Positions 49,501 through 63,084 of a DNA stretch of 64,000 nucleotides are shown here, piece after piece (positions within the stretch are counted from its first letter, which is position 1; every line of letters begins with the position of its first letter). This stretch comes from Diorhabda sublineata (taxonomy: Eukaryota > Arthropoda > Insecta > Coleoptera > Chrysomelidae), in NCBI RefSeq assembly GCF_026230105.1, contig NC_079478.1, forward strand, positions 29,899,653-29,963,652, written 5' to 3'. The notes beneath the pieces were generated by a model. That model was given only the letters and a program-made list of their open reading frames with translations. It had not been told where the DNA came from and searched no databases. The position numbers and the translations under genes are program-made.

Positions 49501-51959
49501 TTAATCAAAACTTAGTTGATGATTGGAATTTATGAAAGTGAAAAAAAAACCATTGTCGTGGAAAAACACGATTACCGCAATTTTAGAAGAAAAAAAATAT
49601 AATGGGGACAGGCTATGAAAAAGACTGGAAATAGAAAAGAAATAGAAAAGTTTCTACATTAACAAAAAGACACAAACACACTCACGCCCCACACACGCAA
49701 AAGGTACACACGGGTCTATGATTATATACAAAATTTTGTTCTTAAAATTATGCTTCAAATATATTTCAATGATACTACTACGTTAGCCCTATGATGAAGT
49801 TATGTTTTATGTTTAATTTTTATCTTTTTTGTTTCTATTTTCCTAAATAGCAGTTAAAGTTTTCTTTTCAGTTTCATAGTTAATACAAGAAGTTACAAAT
49901 CTAAATTATCAAAATATTAAAGGTGGTCGAAAATGTATTCATAACTTTCAAATATTATAATATCGTTTTGGAATATATCAAAAACGTATATCCAAATCAT
50001 TTCATAACAAAGCGGCCAACTTCTATTTTATCTTCTGACGGTAGAAGCATTACATACAATTTATATGCAAATTTAAAATGGTTCCTCCAGCGGCTACTGT
50101 CTATTCTGATGTATATACCCTAGTTGACCTTTTGAAACCATGTGTCGGTCTCAATATTCTTGTTTTGAGTTGAAAATCAAATACATCACTTTGAGAGCCA
50201 AGTCTCTTTAGAATATACTCTAGTTTGGGGTTTTAAATAAATTCAAAAGATTGACGATTTATTTCCTGGTAATAATAAATTTGTGTTTTTGAAATTTGAA
50301 TGGGTTTTAACTATTTTTTGATGGGGTTCAAAGTTGGAATAAACCCATCAAATAGAGTCCTTGAGATATTTGAGGTTATTTAAAAAAAATAAGGATAGGC
50401 AGACGTGATACCTTTTTTTAGTTTTTTTTTCTAGTACATAAGTCAATACTAGTCCTACTCCGCAGATTCAAAAATTTCTTTTTGTGTATTTAAACAAAAA
50501 TAAGAGTTTATCCGATACCGTTCACCACGTTACAACATATCCCGACATTTATAGTAGACAGAAATGGAATATTAATATGGCTATAATATTTTTTATGCCA
50601 GCAAGAAGTAAGAATTGAGGTAATTGACACCCGTTTGAAATATGACAGTGATGATGCAAGAATTGCACTAAAAAACAAATTAATGACTCAGGAAAATTTC
50701 TTAGTATTTCATATTATTAAAAAATAATATTCTAATTGGAAAAACTTCTGACACTAATGGCAAACTAGTAAGTTAAGGCTTAGTGTAAAGTGTACGGGAG
50801 ATTCAAAATTTTAGATCGAAAATGAGGAAAGGCAAGAGGACGGTGAATAATTTACTGTGCCCTTAAGGATTAATCCTTTACAACAGAGAGATCTTCTTCC
50901 AATCCTCAGACTGATAAGACAGCGATTGCCATTATTTTTACCAAAATCTGTCCACCATTGATGAAGCCTCAGAATTTGTTGACAAGGCTTTTGACGAATA
51001 ACGTCAAAAATTATTGTTTCATTAGAATATAGTTTCAAGTACAATTTTGTATTACTTTTTCTGGATTTTACATGAAGAATAAAGTTTGAGGTTTGAGTTT
51101 ATAATATTTCTTATGAGTTTCCACTTTTATAGAAAAATGTCTTGCATTGCAATATCAAGTATGGGTCATAATCATAGTTTTGTGGAAATAATAAAAATAC
51201 AAACAATTGTAACATATCTCACAATAACAATGAAGTTCTTGTGAAACAAAACAAAATTATATCAATAAGTTTTGCGTACGATTTATGATGAAATATTAAA
51301 TATTAAAATCCAAAATAAAAAATTTGACATATCTGTATTTGCTATATTACCACAGAAATATAACTCGCAATGTATTAAAAACAGTTTGTTCCAGGTTATT
51401 ATTGGTGGAAAACTATTTTGTTGATATGAACGGATCTTCCACTACAATTAGAAATTTTTGTATTTTCCAAAATTGTATATTTTTCCAAATTCTATTGTTG
51501 TTACTTATGTATTAATTTAGAAGTCCATAATATATTATGCTCTAAATTTCCCACTTTTTCATACTAACGGAGGAACATTTGAAGTAGTCCTCAACTGAGA
51601 TTTCTAATTTCAAAACAAGAATACTTGTTCGGTAGTGCTTAAAAATTTTACTCTACAGCTTGTGTTCAGATATAAATGTGACTTAATATACGAATATACA
51701 TTTTTATTGGGAAATAAGGAAACAAAATTTTGATATTATTCTTGATGTAGAGACTCCAAATTATTTCAATCAAGAATCATTATTCAGTTTTGGATACCAA
51801 CCTTTATATTTTTCTGTGATAAAAATCAACATTATAGTTACAAAATATAGTCTTTAAGAACTACTTACACGTTAGAACAGAAAAATATTGACGGTTATTT
51901 GATACGGTGCTGCTATTGGCACAATCCACGGATATTTATCTCTTAGACTCTTAGAGACA
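49501..51959. other. Unassigned AT-rich DNA
   Basis: A short CA-rich run lies at about 49668-49712. Plus frames 49923-50123 and 51324-51515 and minus frame 50811-51044 match no known family. Confidence 0.25.
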
Positions 51960-52560
51960 CAGAAATCGCCACCCTCCACGGAAAAATCCGTGGCCATCAT
52001 TTTAACTTTATATACCCAGAAATTTTTATAGAAATGGATCAAAATGAAGCTTTTTTCCGTGTCTCTAAATCTTACCATCTAATCCAAAATCACCACCCTC
52101 CATGGAAAAAAAACAGCGGTCTAAATTCTATCTTAGAAACACGGAAATTTTAAAACTCAATCAATCTAACCTAATCATCCGTATCCAATTGCTACGAATA
52201 TTAGTTACTAGTGTAACGTTGTGCAAACTTAGAATAAGAGTCAGAGAATAAATTACGAGATATACATAGCACTATCATCAATTCACTATTACTAAGGTTA
52301 TAATATATTGAGATAAGAAATAGTATATATGTTGGATTTCATCTGTAGATGGCATTTATCCGTGGACGGTATTTGTCCGTGGACAGTATTCATCCGTGAG
52401 TTAAAGCTTATTATTGTAACATTCACGGCTGAAATTAGAAACTTAGATAAAGCTTTATTCGGCTCATTTCTTCAAAAATACCCGTGTCTCTATGGTTGAA
52501 ACTAGAGTCACGGAGTTTTCAGTCGAGGGTGCCAATGGACACTTTGTATTTGATAAGCAA
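51920..52560. repeat. Cluster of CCGTGG / CCACGG motifs in direct and inverted order
   Basis: Within about 640 bp the words CCGTG or CACGG recur roughly ten times. A hairpin at 51976-51993 has arms CCACGGA and TCCGTGG around AAAA. Two CCACCCTCCA(C/T)GGAAAAA blocks start near 51969 and 52091. Three near-tandem units of about 16 bp lie at 52355-52400: TATCCGTGGACGGTAT, TTGTCCGTGGACAGTA and TTCATCCGTGAG. Matching GTGTCTCTA phrases also occur on both sides. The ordered repetition is unlike the surrounding DNA. The function is unknown. Confidence 0.6.
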
Positions 52561-55500
52561 AAAACGAATACACCGCTTTTGCATATTAAACTTAAGCTAT
52601 TTTTTTTAAAATGTTCCTACAAATGAAGATATTGTACATTCCAAGTTTTTTATAGAATAGTTCTCCAATTCAATGAAGATAAAACTGAGAATAAAAATAT
52701 TTCACGCTGTAACGAAAAGAAGCCTTAATATTAGAATATTTTTCCTTACATGAAAAAGTGGGTGCTATGAGTGAAGAAGATTTATAGAGATTATACCAAG
52801 AAATGCTTATGGTTGCCCAAAAATCCCAACCAAGTGGACAAATGAAAAAAATTGCCAAAGAAATTTTTTTGAACCAGAATAAATCGAACAAAGTATTTCA
52901 TGCCCCATGTGAAACAATAAGAATGTTTTGCTGTTGACTAGTGCAAACAAAAGATCAGCATTTTATTAAAAATCGCTTTAAACCGATTCGAATGTATGGT
53001 CTCCAGCTATATGATTCAATAATAGGTATCAAGTGAAATTATATGAGCTTCTCGATACATTGGCAGATATAAGAAAAAGCTTCATAATCATCCTAGCCAA
53101 GTGCTTCAGCTCCTAAGCAAATAATTCCAGATTCAAAAGATCTAAGTCATGTGAGCTTGGGTGGGTGATCTGCGCTTTGTAACCATAACAGAAAGTGAGC
53201 AGGTTATGTTAAAAATTGAGAGATAACACAGGTAACATTAGCAAACTTTGAAGGATTTTGTTTGAAATAAAAAGGTTGGTTAACATTTTAGATTTCCTTT
53301 ATTGAATGCAGAGCTTTTTCGTACGAATAACATGATACGTATACTGAGTTGACCAGATAGTTTTAGAATTCTGTGAAATTAAAAGTGGTGGTTTTCAAAC
53401 ATTTTACTTTACAAAAACTGAATCATCGGTTTTAAATTCAATTTAGTTGAATTCAGCGTTTGGTGTGGTTTGTTATAAAGTTGGTACTTTGCACAGGTTA
53501 ATTGATTTATGGTTACAAAGTTACTACTAACCGGGAGCTCGATTCATGCATCCATTATAATTTAGTTGTCTTTTCCAGTTCAAAGCCTTTGATGTATATA
53601 AGCAAAGGAGAGGTAATAACATATATTACACCGCTTTATTTTTTTGGTAAAATTTCAAGAACTTAAATATGATACGTATGTTTTCAATAAACAAGTTAGG
53701 TACATCAATTTGGCATTGATCGGTAATGAATTGTTTTCTTTTAAAAAGTAGTAGTATTGTATATCATTGTATCAACTACCATGTCTTCTGAACTGATATT
53801 GGAGGGTTTACATAGATGATAAGGTAAAGTAATTTGCGATTTCATGAGAGATCTTAATGTATGTGTATCCTTGAACAATTTTGTACCTATGGTGTATGAA
53901 AAGTTTGATGGACTCACATGGTATTGAGTGAAACTTGTAATTGGCTAATATTCCGATTATACAACTCAAATATTAATGTCGATAACAAATCTAGAACAAT
54001 CATATAAATTTTAATAATACAAAAATATTTAGCTACATTTCTGAAACTCCTAACATATTTAATCCACGTGATGAAAAAATGTTCACATTTCAGAATCAAA
54101 AATATTTAACAGTGTCAGAAGTAGGTACTATTCAATTCTCGACAGGTGTGTTACAAATTACTGAAGCCATTAGATGTAATAAAAATCTGTTAATTAATAA
54201 TAAAAATTTAAAGAAATCACTTCGCAAATATTAATCTGAAATAGCTTACCTATCTCACATCTTTGATTTACATTATTTTGTTGTTTTTTGACAAAGCCTT
54301 TCTTAGACATGCTACGATAAAATTAATTTAAAGCAATATAAATAAAACAATTCCCATCAAATGAATTCTATAATAGTGTCTTTACATAATTGGTGGTATT
54401 ATTATATAAAAATGAAACTTAAAACTAAAAAAACATCATGAATGCTGAATTCCCGAAAATAATCGCAGTTAAGATAAATACAAAGATTAGAAGAAGACGA
54501 CGAAACTGTGGGCCTTGGAAGTTACTGGTAGAATAAGAAGCAATCTGTATGAGTTCAATACCGCAAATATTCAGCCTGCTGTTTTTAAAGAAAACTGGCA
54601 CATCACCAACAACGCAAATTCGCTTGTTGGGTGTTGAGGTTGAAATATGTCCTGGTATTGTCACGTAGCAGATTCAGCCAAGGCAGCTTCACAAAAACGT
54701 AGAGCCCTCTTTAATACCAAAAAACTATATACAGCTTTTAATCCTCTACACGGTTCCAAAGCGTATCCTGAAAATACTCGACCTAATATAGAACAATTCC
54801 ACTTAAAGAGGATCTTGAGCTGATCAGAAAGTTGGACAGCTTAAAGCAGGAGAAAGGTAACCGACCAGACTCTGCTTTATCAATACTACCACGGCAAATG
54901 CTGTCCAGCATAATCCCGTACAGGTAGTTGTGAGACCTACGGGACAAGAAATGTATCTCATCAATACCGAATTCGCCAGCAGATGCCGAAAACTTGAGAG
55001 CGCAAGCCTGTTGAATCAGTTATCGAGGCACGTCTTTACCGAACACTATAACCTACAGAAGTTCAATATCAATATCCACAGGCATCTCCATATAACAGGC
55101 AGCACTCGAATTACGGATATCAAGAAAATAATGTGAATAAATTAGAATCGGGAATCGGAAGAGTTTTCAATTGATTGAGGATAGAGATAGGGCAAAATAC
55201 TTACTGACATCAACGGTATTCATAATGCGGTATTATACAGGAAGAAAAAGAGACCTTGCATTGAGATATGTGTAATAAGTTTATATTGTATGCCTGTATA
55301 TCGTAATGCGAAATGCGCGTGAAGGATTAAGTGCAAGAAAAATTATGTACATGACTCGATTAACGAATTCATTGAGGATGCTGAGAGGGACAGTTGTGTA
55401 ATAACATTTTTTTGTAAATGGCTTTCCATTAATCAACACGCCACATACTTCTACACTTAGATATTATAATTGACGACAATATGAGAACTTTGAGAACAGC

Positions 55501-57482
55501 AAATTAAATAACTCGTTCTTGGTTGTTTTGGAAATTATTCTCCATTCGAACAATAATTTATAAATCTGAACATGCTGGCTGAGAATATGATGCTACCAAA
55601 ATTTTTCAGATGCAATATCCTAGCATATAAAAGCCGAGAGCTGTTAGAATGGTTTTATATCGAAATATTTTAATAAAATTTTCACGCTTTGAACAGTTTC
55701 CTAATATGGGAATGTTTCAAGTGCCCTCAACACGTTGCTATTTATAATAAATATTTCTTTCAACAATTTGCTACTAAGTTGTTGTTTTTCTACTTTTTCT
55801 ATCAAAATGTGGAGCCATAATAACAAAGCAAAATCAACTTGATACTTTCTTGGCTACTATGAATATAGTCCATTTGATTTGAATATCAAATTTCAAGCTG
55901 AAAATAGAAATGAGAAAATTCTGTATTCATCCGGTATGCATAATAGATTTTAATTTATAAACGAATAAGTAGACAAACGTCGAACATAGAATAAAGTCGA
56001 TTGTTTGTACGTTGAAGACAAAACAATTTTGCCTCCAATTAATTAAAATACTATTATCACAATTGATATCGATGTTGGAAACTGACCTTTGTAAAAAATG
56101 TCGTCGAAAAAGGTCTTCGTCAATCTAGGAAGGAACTTGATTGAACAAGATTTTTATAATTGACGTCTTCTACTTCTACTATGTTTCCATAGATGTTGAA
56201 AAATATAGACAAGGATCCGTATGAGAAATCAAACTTCTAAAAATGTATAGAAAAAAGATTTTAATCGTAGGCATGAATATTGCAGAAAGGTTCTCTATGA
56301 ATAGTGGGAAAATTGTTTTGAACTCTTCTAGATAACTAGAATAAACCAGACAGAATTGCATACCCAGAGGTATAAAAAACAAAAACCTAGGATGGAAATA
56401 ATGGTAAACGTATAGTGACATCTCATGTTTTTTTTTCAAAATGAGCTGGTTCTTAATTTAAAAGCTTCTTTCCTTCATATTATGATTGTTGTTGTTTTTC
56501 ATTCTATTCAAAATAATGTAAGTATTTCGAGAAATAACTGAAATTATTCGTAGTTTTTAAGGAATTTGGATCATACACAAGAAGAACGTTAAATTCATTC
56601 CAGAAATATCTTAGGATGGGTTGTTTAGTGCTCAATACCAGAAACAAAATCACCATTTTTTAGAGCGATAGAAATACGATATTTAGGTAACTTTACCTAA
56701 TAAAGAAACCTTCTTCATGAAATTGATTTTGCTTATATAAAATGTTAATTTCAAACAGATTATTAACGCCTATGTGAATAGAAGAATTTTTATAATTGAA
56801 AATCAAAATGTTTTGAAAAAATTTCGCTTTACCGATGAGTGTACGTTTTTTCTTAATGGGCGTGTTAACAAGAGAAATTATCGCTACTAGAATCAATCAC
56901 ACTCAATATGAATAAAGACACATAGTGGGGTCCATATCTATGGAATAAATTCAATTTTAGAGTTATTATCCCCCTCCAGCACCTCCAGTACCCCTCTGTA
57001 TTATAAGCACCCTCTCGAAAATTTTAAATAAGAAAGGGAGTCTTGTGGCACCTTGTTGCAATCATAAGTGAGAAAATTCATTTTTAAGACGTAATGATGA
57101 ATTTTCCAACTGCAAATAAACAATCAAATTTTATTCCATCACAAAAACAAAATGATGAATTGGAATCAATCAATTCAAATATAAACATAGCCATTTTAAA
57201 TTAATTGAATATTAATGAAATTCTATCGGTACAAATATAAACCAACATCAAACATTGTACAAAGGCTTTGATATTCAGTAACATTTCTTGTAATGATATT
57301 GTTGAATGCAATTTCTATCGACAGTTCTATATAAAAACATGAATATTCAATGTTCTCTAAATATTTTGTCATGATACAACTGTATTTATGATTTAAATTT
57401 GCTCAAAAATTTAGGGTATAGTGTTGTCGATAAAGCTATTTGATTCATGTATAGTTTGATTGTTCATGTGAGCGTATCTTGA
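52561..57482. other. Unassigned AT-rich DNA with one coding-like region
   Basis: The region 54425-55440 is richer in GC and holds coding-like patches. These include minus frame 54425-54664 (GHISTSTPNKRICVVGDVPV) and plus frame 54930-55136 (GQEMYLINTEFASRCRKLES). Further plus-strand codons near 55240-55400 are cysteine-rich. It may be an old transposon, but I do not recognise it. Nothing else can be supported. Confidence 0.25.
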
Positions 57483-57863
57483 ATGATTTTTGAGGATTAC
57501 GCTTTTCACAGATTGCAGAAAACTCCTTTTAAAACGCATTTCCGCATTTTCATCGTATTCAGAGGCGTTAAAGTTAAAAATCTAATTACTTCGGTTATTT
57601 CTAAACATAAAGCTTTTTTGAAGAGATTAATTGCGATTCTGAGACCTTCTTTCAATTTAAAAAAAAACTGGTATTACGTACTATCGCAATACACAAGAGG
57701 GATTGGGCTGGAGTTCGTCCACGATTTCCGAATACCTGTATTTTGGAGTACTGAAAATATACTCACGATTTATGGTAAACTCTTTGAGTTCACATTGACA
57801 TTTTTCTATGAGAATGAGATTTTTCAAAAAAATGTGTCTTGGTGTGATTTTCTGATTTTCTGA
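57483..57863 (+). other. Longest open frame in the window, 126 codons, unassigned
   Basis: The frame opens MIFEDYAFHRLQKTPFKTHF, then has a basic middle (VISKHKAFLKRLIAILRPSF) and an aromatic C-terminal half with RIPVFWSTENILTIYGKLF. I recognise no domain. There is no splice-site context or neighbour to support a gene, and the frame ends inside an inverted repeat (57855-57880). It is longer than chance frames elsewhere in the window, which run to about 119 codons, but only slightly. It may be a chance ORF or an exon of an unknown gene. Confidence 0.2.
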
Positions 57864-57880
57864 ATCAAGAATCAGAAAAT
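57855..57880. repeat. Inverted repeat with 9-bp arms
   Basis: ATTTTCTGA and TCAGAAAAT are exact complements around an 8-nt loop (ATCAAGAA). The left arm carries the stop codon of the preceding 126-codon frame. Confidence 0.7.
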
Positions 57881-58086
57881 GGCGGAATCACTGGTTCACT
57901 TCCTCCTGGTCTAACATTGTTGGCCCTACCGAACAAATGAAGATATTTCTTTTGGCTACTTTATCATGATTTATATAATCAATAGAATTCAATAGAGTCA
58001 AAAATTTTCTAAAAATTTATTGGTAGAGATTTCAATCCATCAAAATTTCTCAGCCTCTCGATGGATTTGAAAAAGTTTCAGTATGC

Positions 58087-58106
58087 AACATACATACATA
58101 CATACA
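58087..58106. repeat. (CATA)n microsatellite
   Basis: About five uninterrupted CATA units. Confidence 0.9.
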
Positions 58107-58522
58107 AGATATAATGTAACTCTGACAACTTTGCTTGAGACTAACTTCTACAAGAATATCTACCACGTTTGGGTTGCTGCAGTTTTTTTGTGAAGAAATT
58201 TCTATTACTGTGGCTGGAGCTTTTTCGGCTTTTTCTTGTTTCTAATACTGGAAATATCAACAATTATAGTACAGTTTTCCCTCGGAAATATTGTTTAAAG
58301 ACAATAAGATTAAGCCAAATAGAACTAGCACTGATACATGTATATACTCATTTTGAAAGAGTTAACTTGTAATTGAGAGTCATCTTGTTCTTTGTTCAAA
58401 CTCACATTTACGTTGGAGCGGGGATAGGACCAATTAATCCGATTTCACAGCCAGTTTTTTTCAGACTGCTTTGGATGGCATCCTTCCTTTTCACTCATCA
58501 TCTGCCTTTGGTTCTTTGTCTT
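58107..58522. other. AT-rich DNA before the duplicated block
   Basis: A 67-codon plus frame at 58169-58372 is present but unrecognised. No other feature was seen. Confidence 0.3.
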
Positions 58523-59195
58523 TTATGTTATATTCTATGAACTAATGAGTTAATCGATGCCAAATTACCGCAACGTGAGTTTGGATGCTACGAACATGCT
58601 TTGATTACGGATTATTCGCATCGAATTTGTTTGCAAAAATTCATCATTTCTACGTTTTGCAGTAGACAAAAGTGTTTTATCGTGAAATTAAAAATGCAGT
58701 AACAGTTCATATTTATGTGGCTGATCTCTGCATTTAATATAAGTCCTGTATTTATGGCTTAATGAATTATGTTCTGTTTTTCTGTTTCGACAAATGATCA
58801 CACCAAGATTCAGGAGACGTGTTTGAGTTTTTTCATCGAATGATTAGCAGCAATCATTGTTTTGGTTTTCCAAACACTGAAACCCATTGTTTTTCCTTCC
58901 TTTATTCCTTTCCTCCATTGCGTCGTTCCATTCAACATTAGCACAATTTCATGATGTTATTCATAAGTGGATTGAATAAAGACTAATGAGAAAATCTCAA
59001 TTTCATCTATGCTCCCTTGATATTTAAAAAGTATTCGATTAACATCTATTGTTCCTAACCTAACCTAACCCAACCTAACCTAACCTAACCTAACCTCTCT
59101 ACCTTATCTCTGAAGTAAAATAAAGTAAACATGTCTTTAATCTGTTGTTTTCTGTTGTTGTTTCTAAAAGTGTTTCGATGTGAATTCTTATCACA
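58523..59195. repeat. Direct duplication, unit A (with telomere-like repeats)
   Basis: Unit A aligns in order with unit B (59225-59822). Shared landmarks are AATCGATGCCAAATTACC, TTTGGATGCTACGAACATGC, AGATTCAGGAGACGTGTTTG, GATTAGCAGCAATCATTG, TTTTGGTTTTCCAAACACTG, the CCTAACC block and TTATCTCTGAAGTAAAATAA. The copies differ by many substitutions and indels, so the duplication is old. No coding content was recognised. It may be a non-autonomous element or a subtelomere-like repeat. Confidence 0.8.
59054..59096. repeat. Telomere-like (CCTAA)n, complement of insect TTAGG
   Basis: Eight consecutive or nearly consecutive CCTAA units, one carrying a C for T change (CCCAA). TTAGG is the ancestral insect telomere repeat, so this is an interstitial telomere-type tract. 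It sits at the same relative place in unit A as a shorter three-unit tract at 59700-59717 in unit B. Confidence 0.9.
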
Positions 59196-59224
59196 GTTAA
59201 TTCAATCAAGAGCTTTACTTGTCG

Positions 59225-59822
59225 CTATATGTTATATTTTATAAGCTAATCAGCTAATCGATACCAAATTACCCCATCGTTAGTTTGGATGTTACGAACA
59301 TACTTTGATTACAGATTTACTCGCATCGAATTGCAAAAGTTCCTTATTTCTACTTTCATCTTTGTGTGGTTGTTCCTTGCATTGAACATACTTCCTGTAT
59401 TCATGGCTTGATGAAGTTTGTTATGTTTTTCTATATCGAGGAGTGATAAAAACAAGGATCAAGAGACCTGTTTGAATTCTTTTCAATACAATGATTAGCA
59501 GCCATCACCGATTTGGTTTTCCGAACACTGAAACCACTGTTTCCTTGCCAGATATTTAAGTTGACTTGTAAAATTGCAGCGCTTTTAGCAATGACAATTG
59601 CGTCATTTTTCTTAACATTTACACACTTTCATGATGTTATCTATAAGTAGAATGAATAAAGACTAATGAAGAGAAAGTATTCGAATGACATCCATTGTTC
59701 CTAACCTAACCTAATCCAATCTCTCTGGCTTATCTCTGAAGTGAAATGAAGTTAACATGTGTTCAATCTACTGTTTACACAGTGTTTCTAAAAGTGCTTC
59801 AATGTAAATTCATATGACAGTA
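59225..59822. repeat. Direct duplication, unit B
   Basis: This is the second copy of the block at 58523-59195, about 30 bp downstream of it and slightly shorter. It carries CCTAACCTAACCTAATCC at 59700-59717 at the place where unit A has its longer telomere-like tract. Confidence 0.8.
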
Positions 59823-62800
59823 TTATTTTTATAAGTTATTTTTCCCACACCTCGTCAATTATTATAATACAAGTATTTCTAATAATGACTAGATATAATG
59901 ATTAACCATCCATCAAAATTTGCAAAGAATTATCAAATATCAGATGATGCCTTCTTGAATTTTCAATTTTGGAGTTCTTATTTGATCTGCGAATAGTGTT
60001 TATAATATAAATATCTCCAACTGCTCAAGAAATTCAAATTTAATGAGAGCTGTCTTTTTGCAGTTGTTCCTTTCGATAAAATCATCTTGAAGTGCAAGGG
60101 TTTGCATCCCAAAAAAACGCTGCGGTGTTTTGAAGTACTGGAGTCTGGACAAAATTAGGTCTTCATTGTAAACAATTTGATCAAATGAACCAAACTTCTG
60201 CAGCACGACAATGTAAGACCTCACATGTGAAAGAACCAAGGAAGAAATTGAGGATTGGGGGCGGGAGGTACTGCCTGACAAACCACACTCTTCGAAATCG
60301 CAGCCTCAGATTCCCATTCCAGTCCAATTGCTACAATATTTTTTAATGGAAAATAAATTTAGATGATATTCAAAATACCATTGTCAGATATTCATCTCTA
60401 AAAACAAGTTGAGTTCATCGGTCGGATATTGAAAATTTGCTCTTTGAATGGCAAAATGTTTTGATAACAAAGATAGTTACATTATTTATTGAAAATAAGA
60501 GAATAATCTCCTCTTCGAAAGGATATTACTTTCTAGTTCTCCTCTTATTTACATTATGTCATAATTATGTTGTTAATATATGAAAAAAATAATAAAACTA
60601 TATGAAATATACTGATTAAACTATATATTGCAATGAACTAACTGATTATGAAATCGCGACAACGTGTGTGCAATTCGATACCAAATATCATAATCCACAT
60701 TCCAAATAATACAGTAGATATTTCCAACATTTTGGGGAAACAGAAATCCCAACGCAAACCCTAAACCATTATCCCTTGTCACTGTTCCGTCTGCCCAAGG
60801 TGTTTTATCACCCATATAGAGCAGGAAATACAAAATTCAATTTCAATATCATCACGACTTGTCGGGAAAGTTACTCCTAAATAGAAACGTAAATCAGCAT
60901 GGTAGTTAATAACAATGTAAATGAGGCAGATTAAGAATGTTTCCCTTACTGAATCAAGGAATATTCACCGGAATGTCCACACTGAGGTTTAATAACAACG
61001 ACATGGGAAATGAAAGAGAAATATTGAAATGTAATATGTTCGAAAGATAAATACCAATAAATAATTATTATAATTGCTTAGATTGGATACACTTTCCGTT
61101 CTGTGTATTTCATAATTTTCAATTTCATTGCTCATTAAGCTGATCCGACAAACTGTAGTGAGCACTGATCGAACTTGAACGAGCCTGAAAAGGAAGAATA
61201 GTAGCTTCAACCCCAGTTTTTTCAGTTGTTTATATTTAATAAACTGAAAAACTAAGATCAGAAGGTTCCGGTGAATGTTAGAATAAAAGTTATTCAAGTT
61301 GCATAACAGAGAATGATTTTCTAGTGAATATAAAAACTGACTAATCATCTCATTGTTTCACTCTAAATTTTCTAAAAATGAGTTTGTATAACAATAATGT
61401 GAATTCAGTTGTAGATATTGTAGATGACTCATTATGGTTCAAGCCTAGTGGGAAACTACCGCAAATAATGTTTTACTTGTTCAATTGGATTCTTTATGTG
61501 CGTGTGCCTTATTTCCAATTTTCAATATTTCTGCAGTTGAAGCAATACTTGCGTGTAATAGATCGATGGATTTGTTCTCCTAGTCAGATTATGGGAGAAC
61601 CAAACAAACGCTCTGATTATTTTCTCAATTGGTTGCCCAGGGTTGGTTAAGGGTGTTTAAGAGTTTCTCGAATGTCTTATTTGGATGTCTCCTTGCATGC
61701 GATTATCTAATAATGTTGGTCCTCAAGATCAAAAGCAGCAGAAAGACCAAAATTATCAAATCTAATTAGTTTGAATAAAATTGGTACCTTTTATTATTGC
61801 CAATACGAAACTTGGAAAGCATACAGTGCTGGATATGCTTCACTGGTATTTGGCTCTCCATTTATCTCATCAGTAATTTTACAATACATTTTCCTATTTG
61901 TATAGGTACAGTAAAATATAGCGGCAATTATCGAAGAAGCTAACCATATTAATTAAGAAGTACTAGATATATTTGATGTAGTAGGCGTGATGTAGCTAGA
62001 TTCCAAGTTATAAGTTTTATGTTGAACTTTTTATTCAAATCCTATCCATGTCTATCCTCAGTAGTAGCGTTACGCCATGGCTATTTCAAATACTTCAAAC
62101 CAGGACAACATGAGAACCACGCCGCTCTGTAGAAATTTGTCTCGGTTTCAAAACCTGTATGTAAGACCGTGTTCGATAGTCAATAAATTAAGTTTATTAT
62201 GTTGTTTATGTGTTCATAAAATTTGTTGTCACGTTTCGTATTTCTTGACCGTACTCTTTGTAGAACTTTCATTACTTGATTTTGTTATCTGCGTTCTTAA
62301 ATATCACTTTTCTTCTTCATCTGACAGTTGAAAAGTTAAGAAGAGAAAATTTCAACTTAGCCCTCTCACAATTTTCTATTTTCATTGTATTATATGCTTT
62401 CATCAAGACTAAATTATATAACAAAATCATGTCACCTAATATCGGAATACTATCACACAAACGCATTATTTAGAACCTACAATTGAAACAAAATAACTGG
62501 AAACTAACTTTTTTGATAGTTGAATATAAATGTGGAAAATATCTTTGTTCTAAAACAGTTTATATGCGTGATTAAATTGTTTTCGTTCCATACCACCTGC
62601 GGTTTTACCTGTTTTATCTTGATAATGAAACCAACGGAAGGGAAAACCCGTTGGTACAAAAAATCGGAACATTCAGTTGCGTTTCCATTGATGAAAAGTT
62701 ATGATTAACGCACTGAAACTTTACTTGTCACATCTCTTAACATCGTCACGATATGTATTTATTTAACATGACATCTGTTATATGAAATAAACATATGGTT

Positions 62801-63084
62801 ACAAACGCTAACGTATAATGGGTGACACGTGATAGAAATTATTCATTTTCATATATTAGAACAACCGTTTCAGTACCTTAAACATTTACTGATATCTTGG
62901 AGTTTAACATATTCTAACATAAAAATTTAATTAGTGGACAAGTGGAAAAATTACTATTTTTCATGCAATGAATACTAATAATTTGAGAAAACAATACATA
63001 GGTACAATAGACAAACAGATCATATAACAACACTTGAATAAGTATAAGTTAGGAAAATATAACAAATTAGAGAGAAAGGGAGAG
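59823..63084. other. Unassigned AT-rich DNA with several short frames
   Basis: Minus frames 60000-60281, 60621-60833 (GDKTPWADGTVTRDNGLGF) and 60989-61348, and plus frames 61378-61650, 62077-62331 and 62520-62708, are short and match no family I know. The frame at 60621-60833 and the patch 62580-62700 have more balanced composition than their surroundings and could be coding, but nothing supports a product. Confidence 0.25.

Noticed and set aside
54425..55440. piggyBac-like cysteine-rich tail suspected near 55240-55400
   Set aside because: The cysteine spacing does not fit the piggyBac C-terminal knuckle and no catalytic block is visible upstream, so the region is left unassigned.
60989..61348. 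119-codon minus-strand frame considered as an odorant-receptor-like exon
   Set aside because: It is hydrophobic in parts but has no conserved receptor motif, splice context or neighbouring exon.
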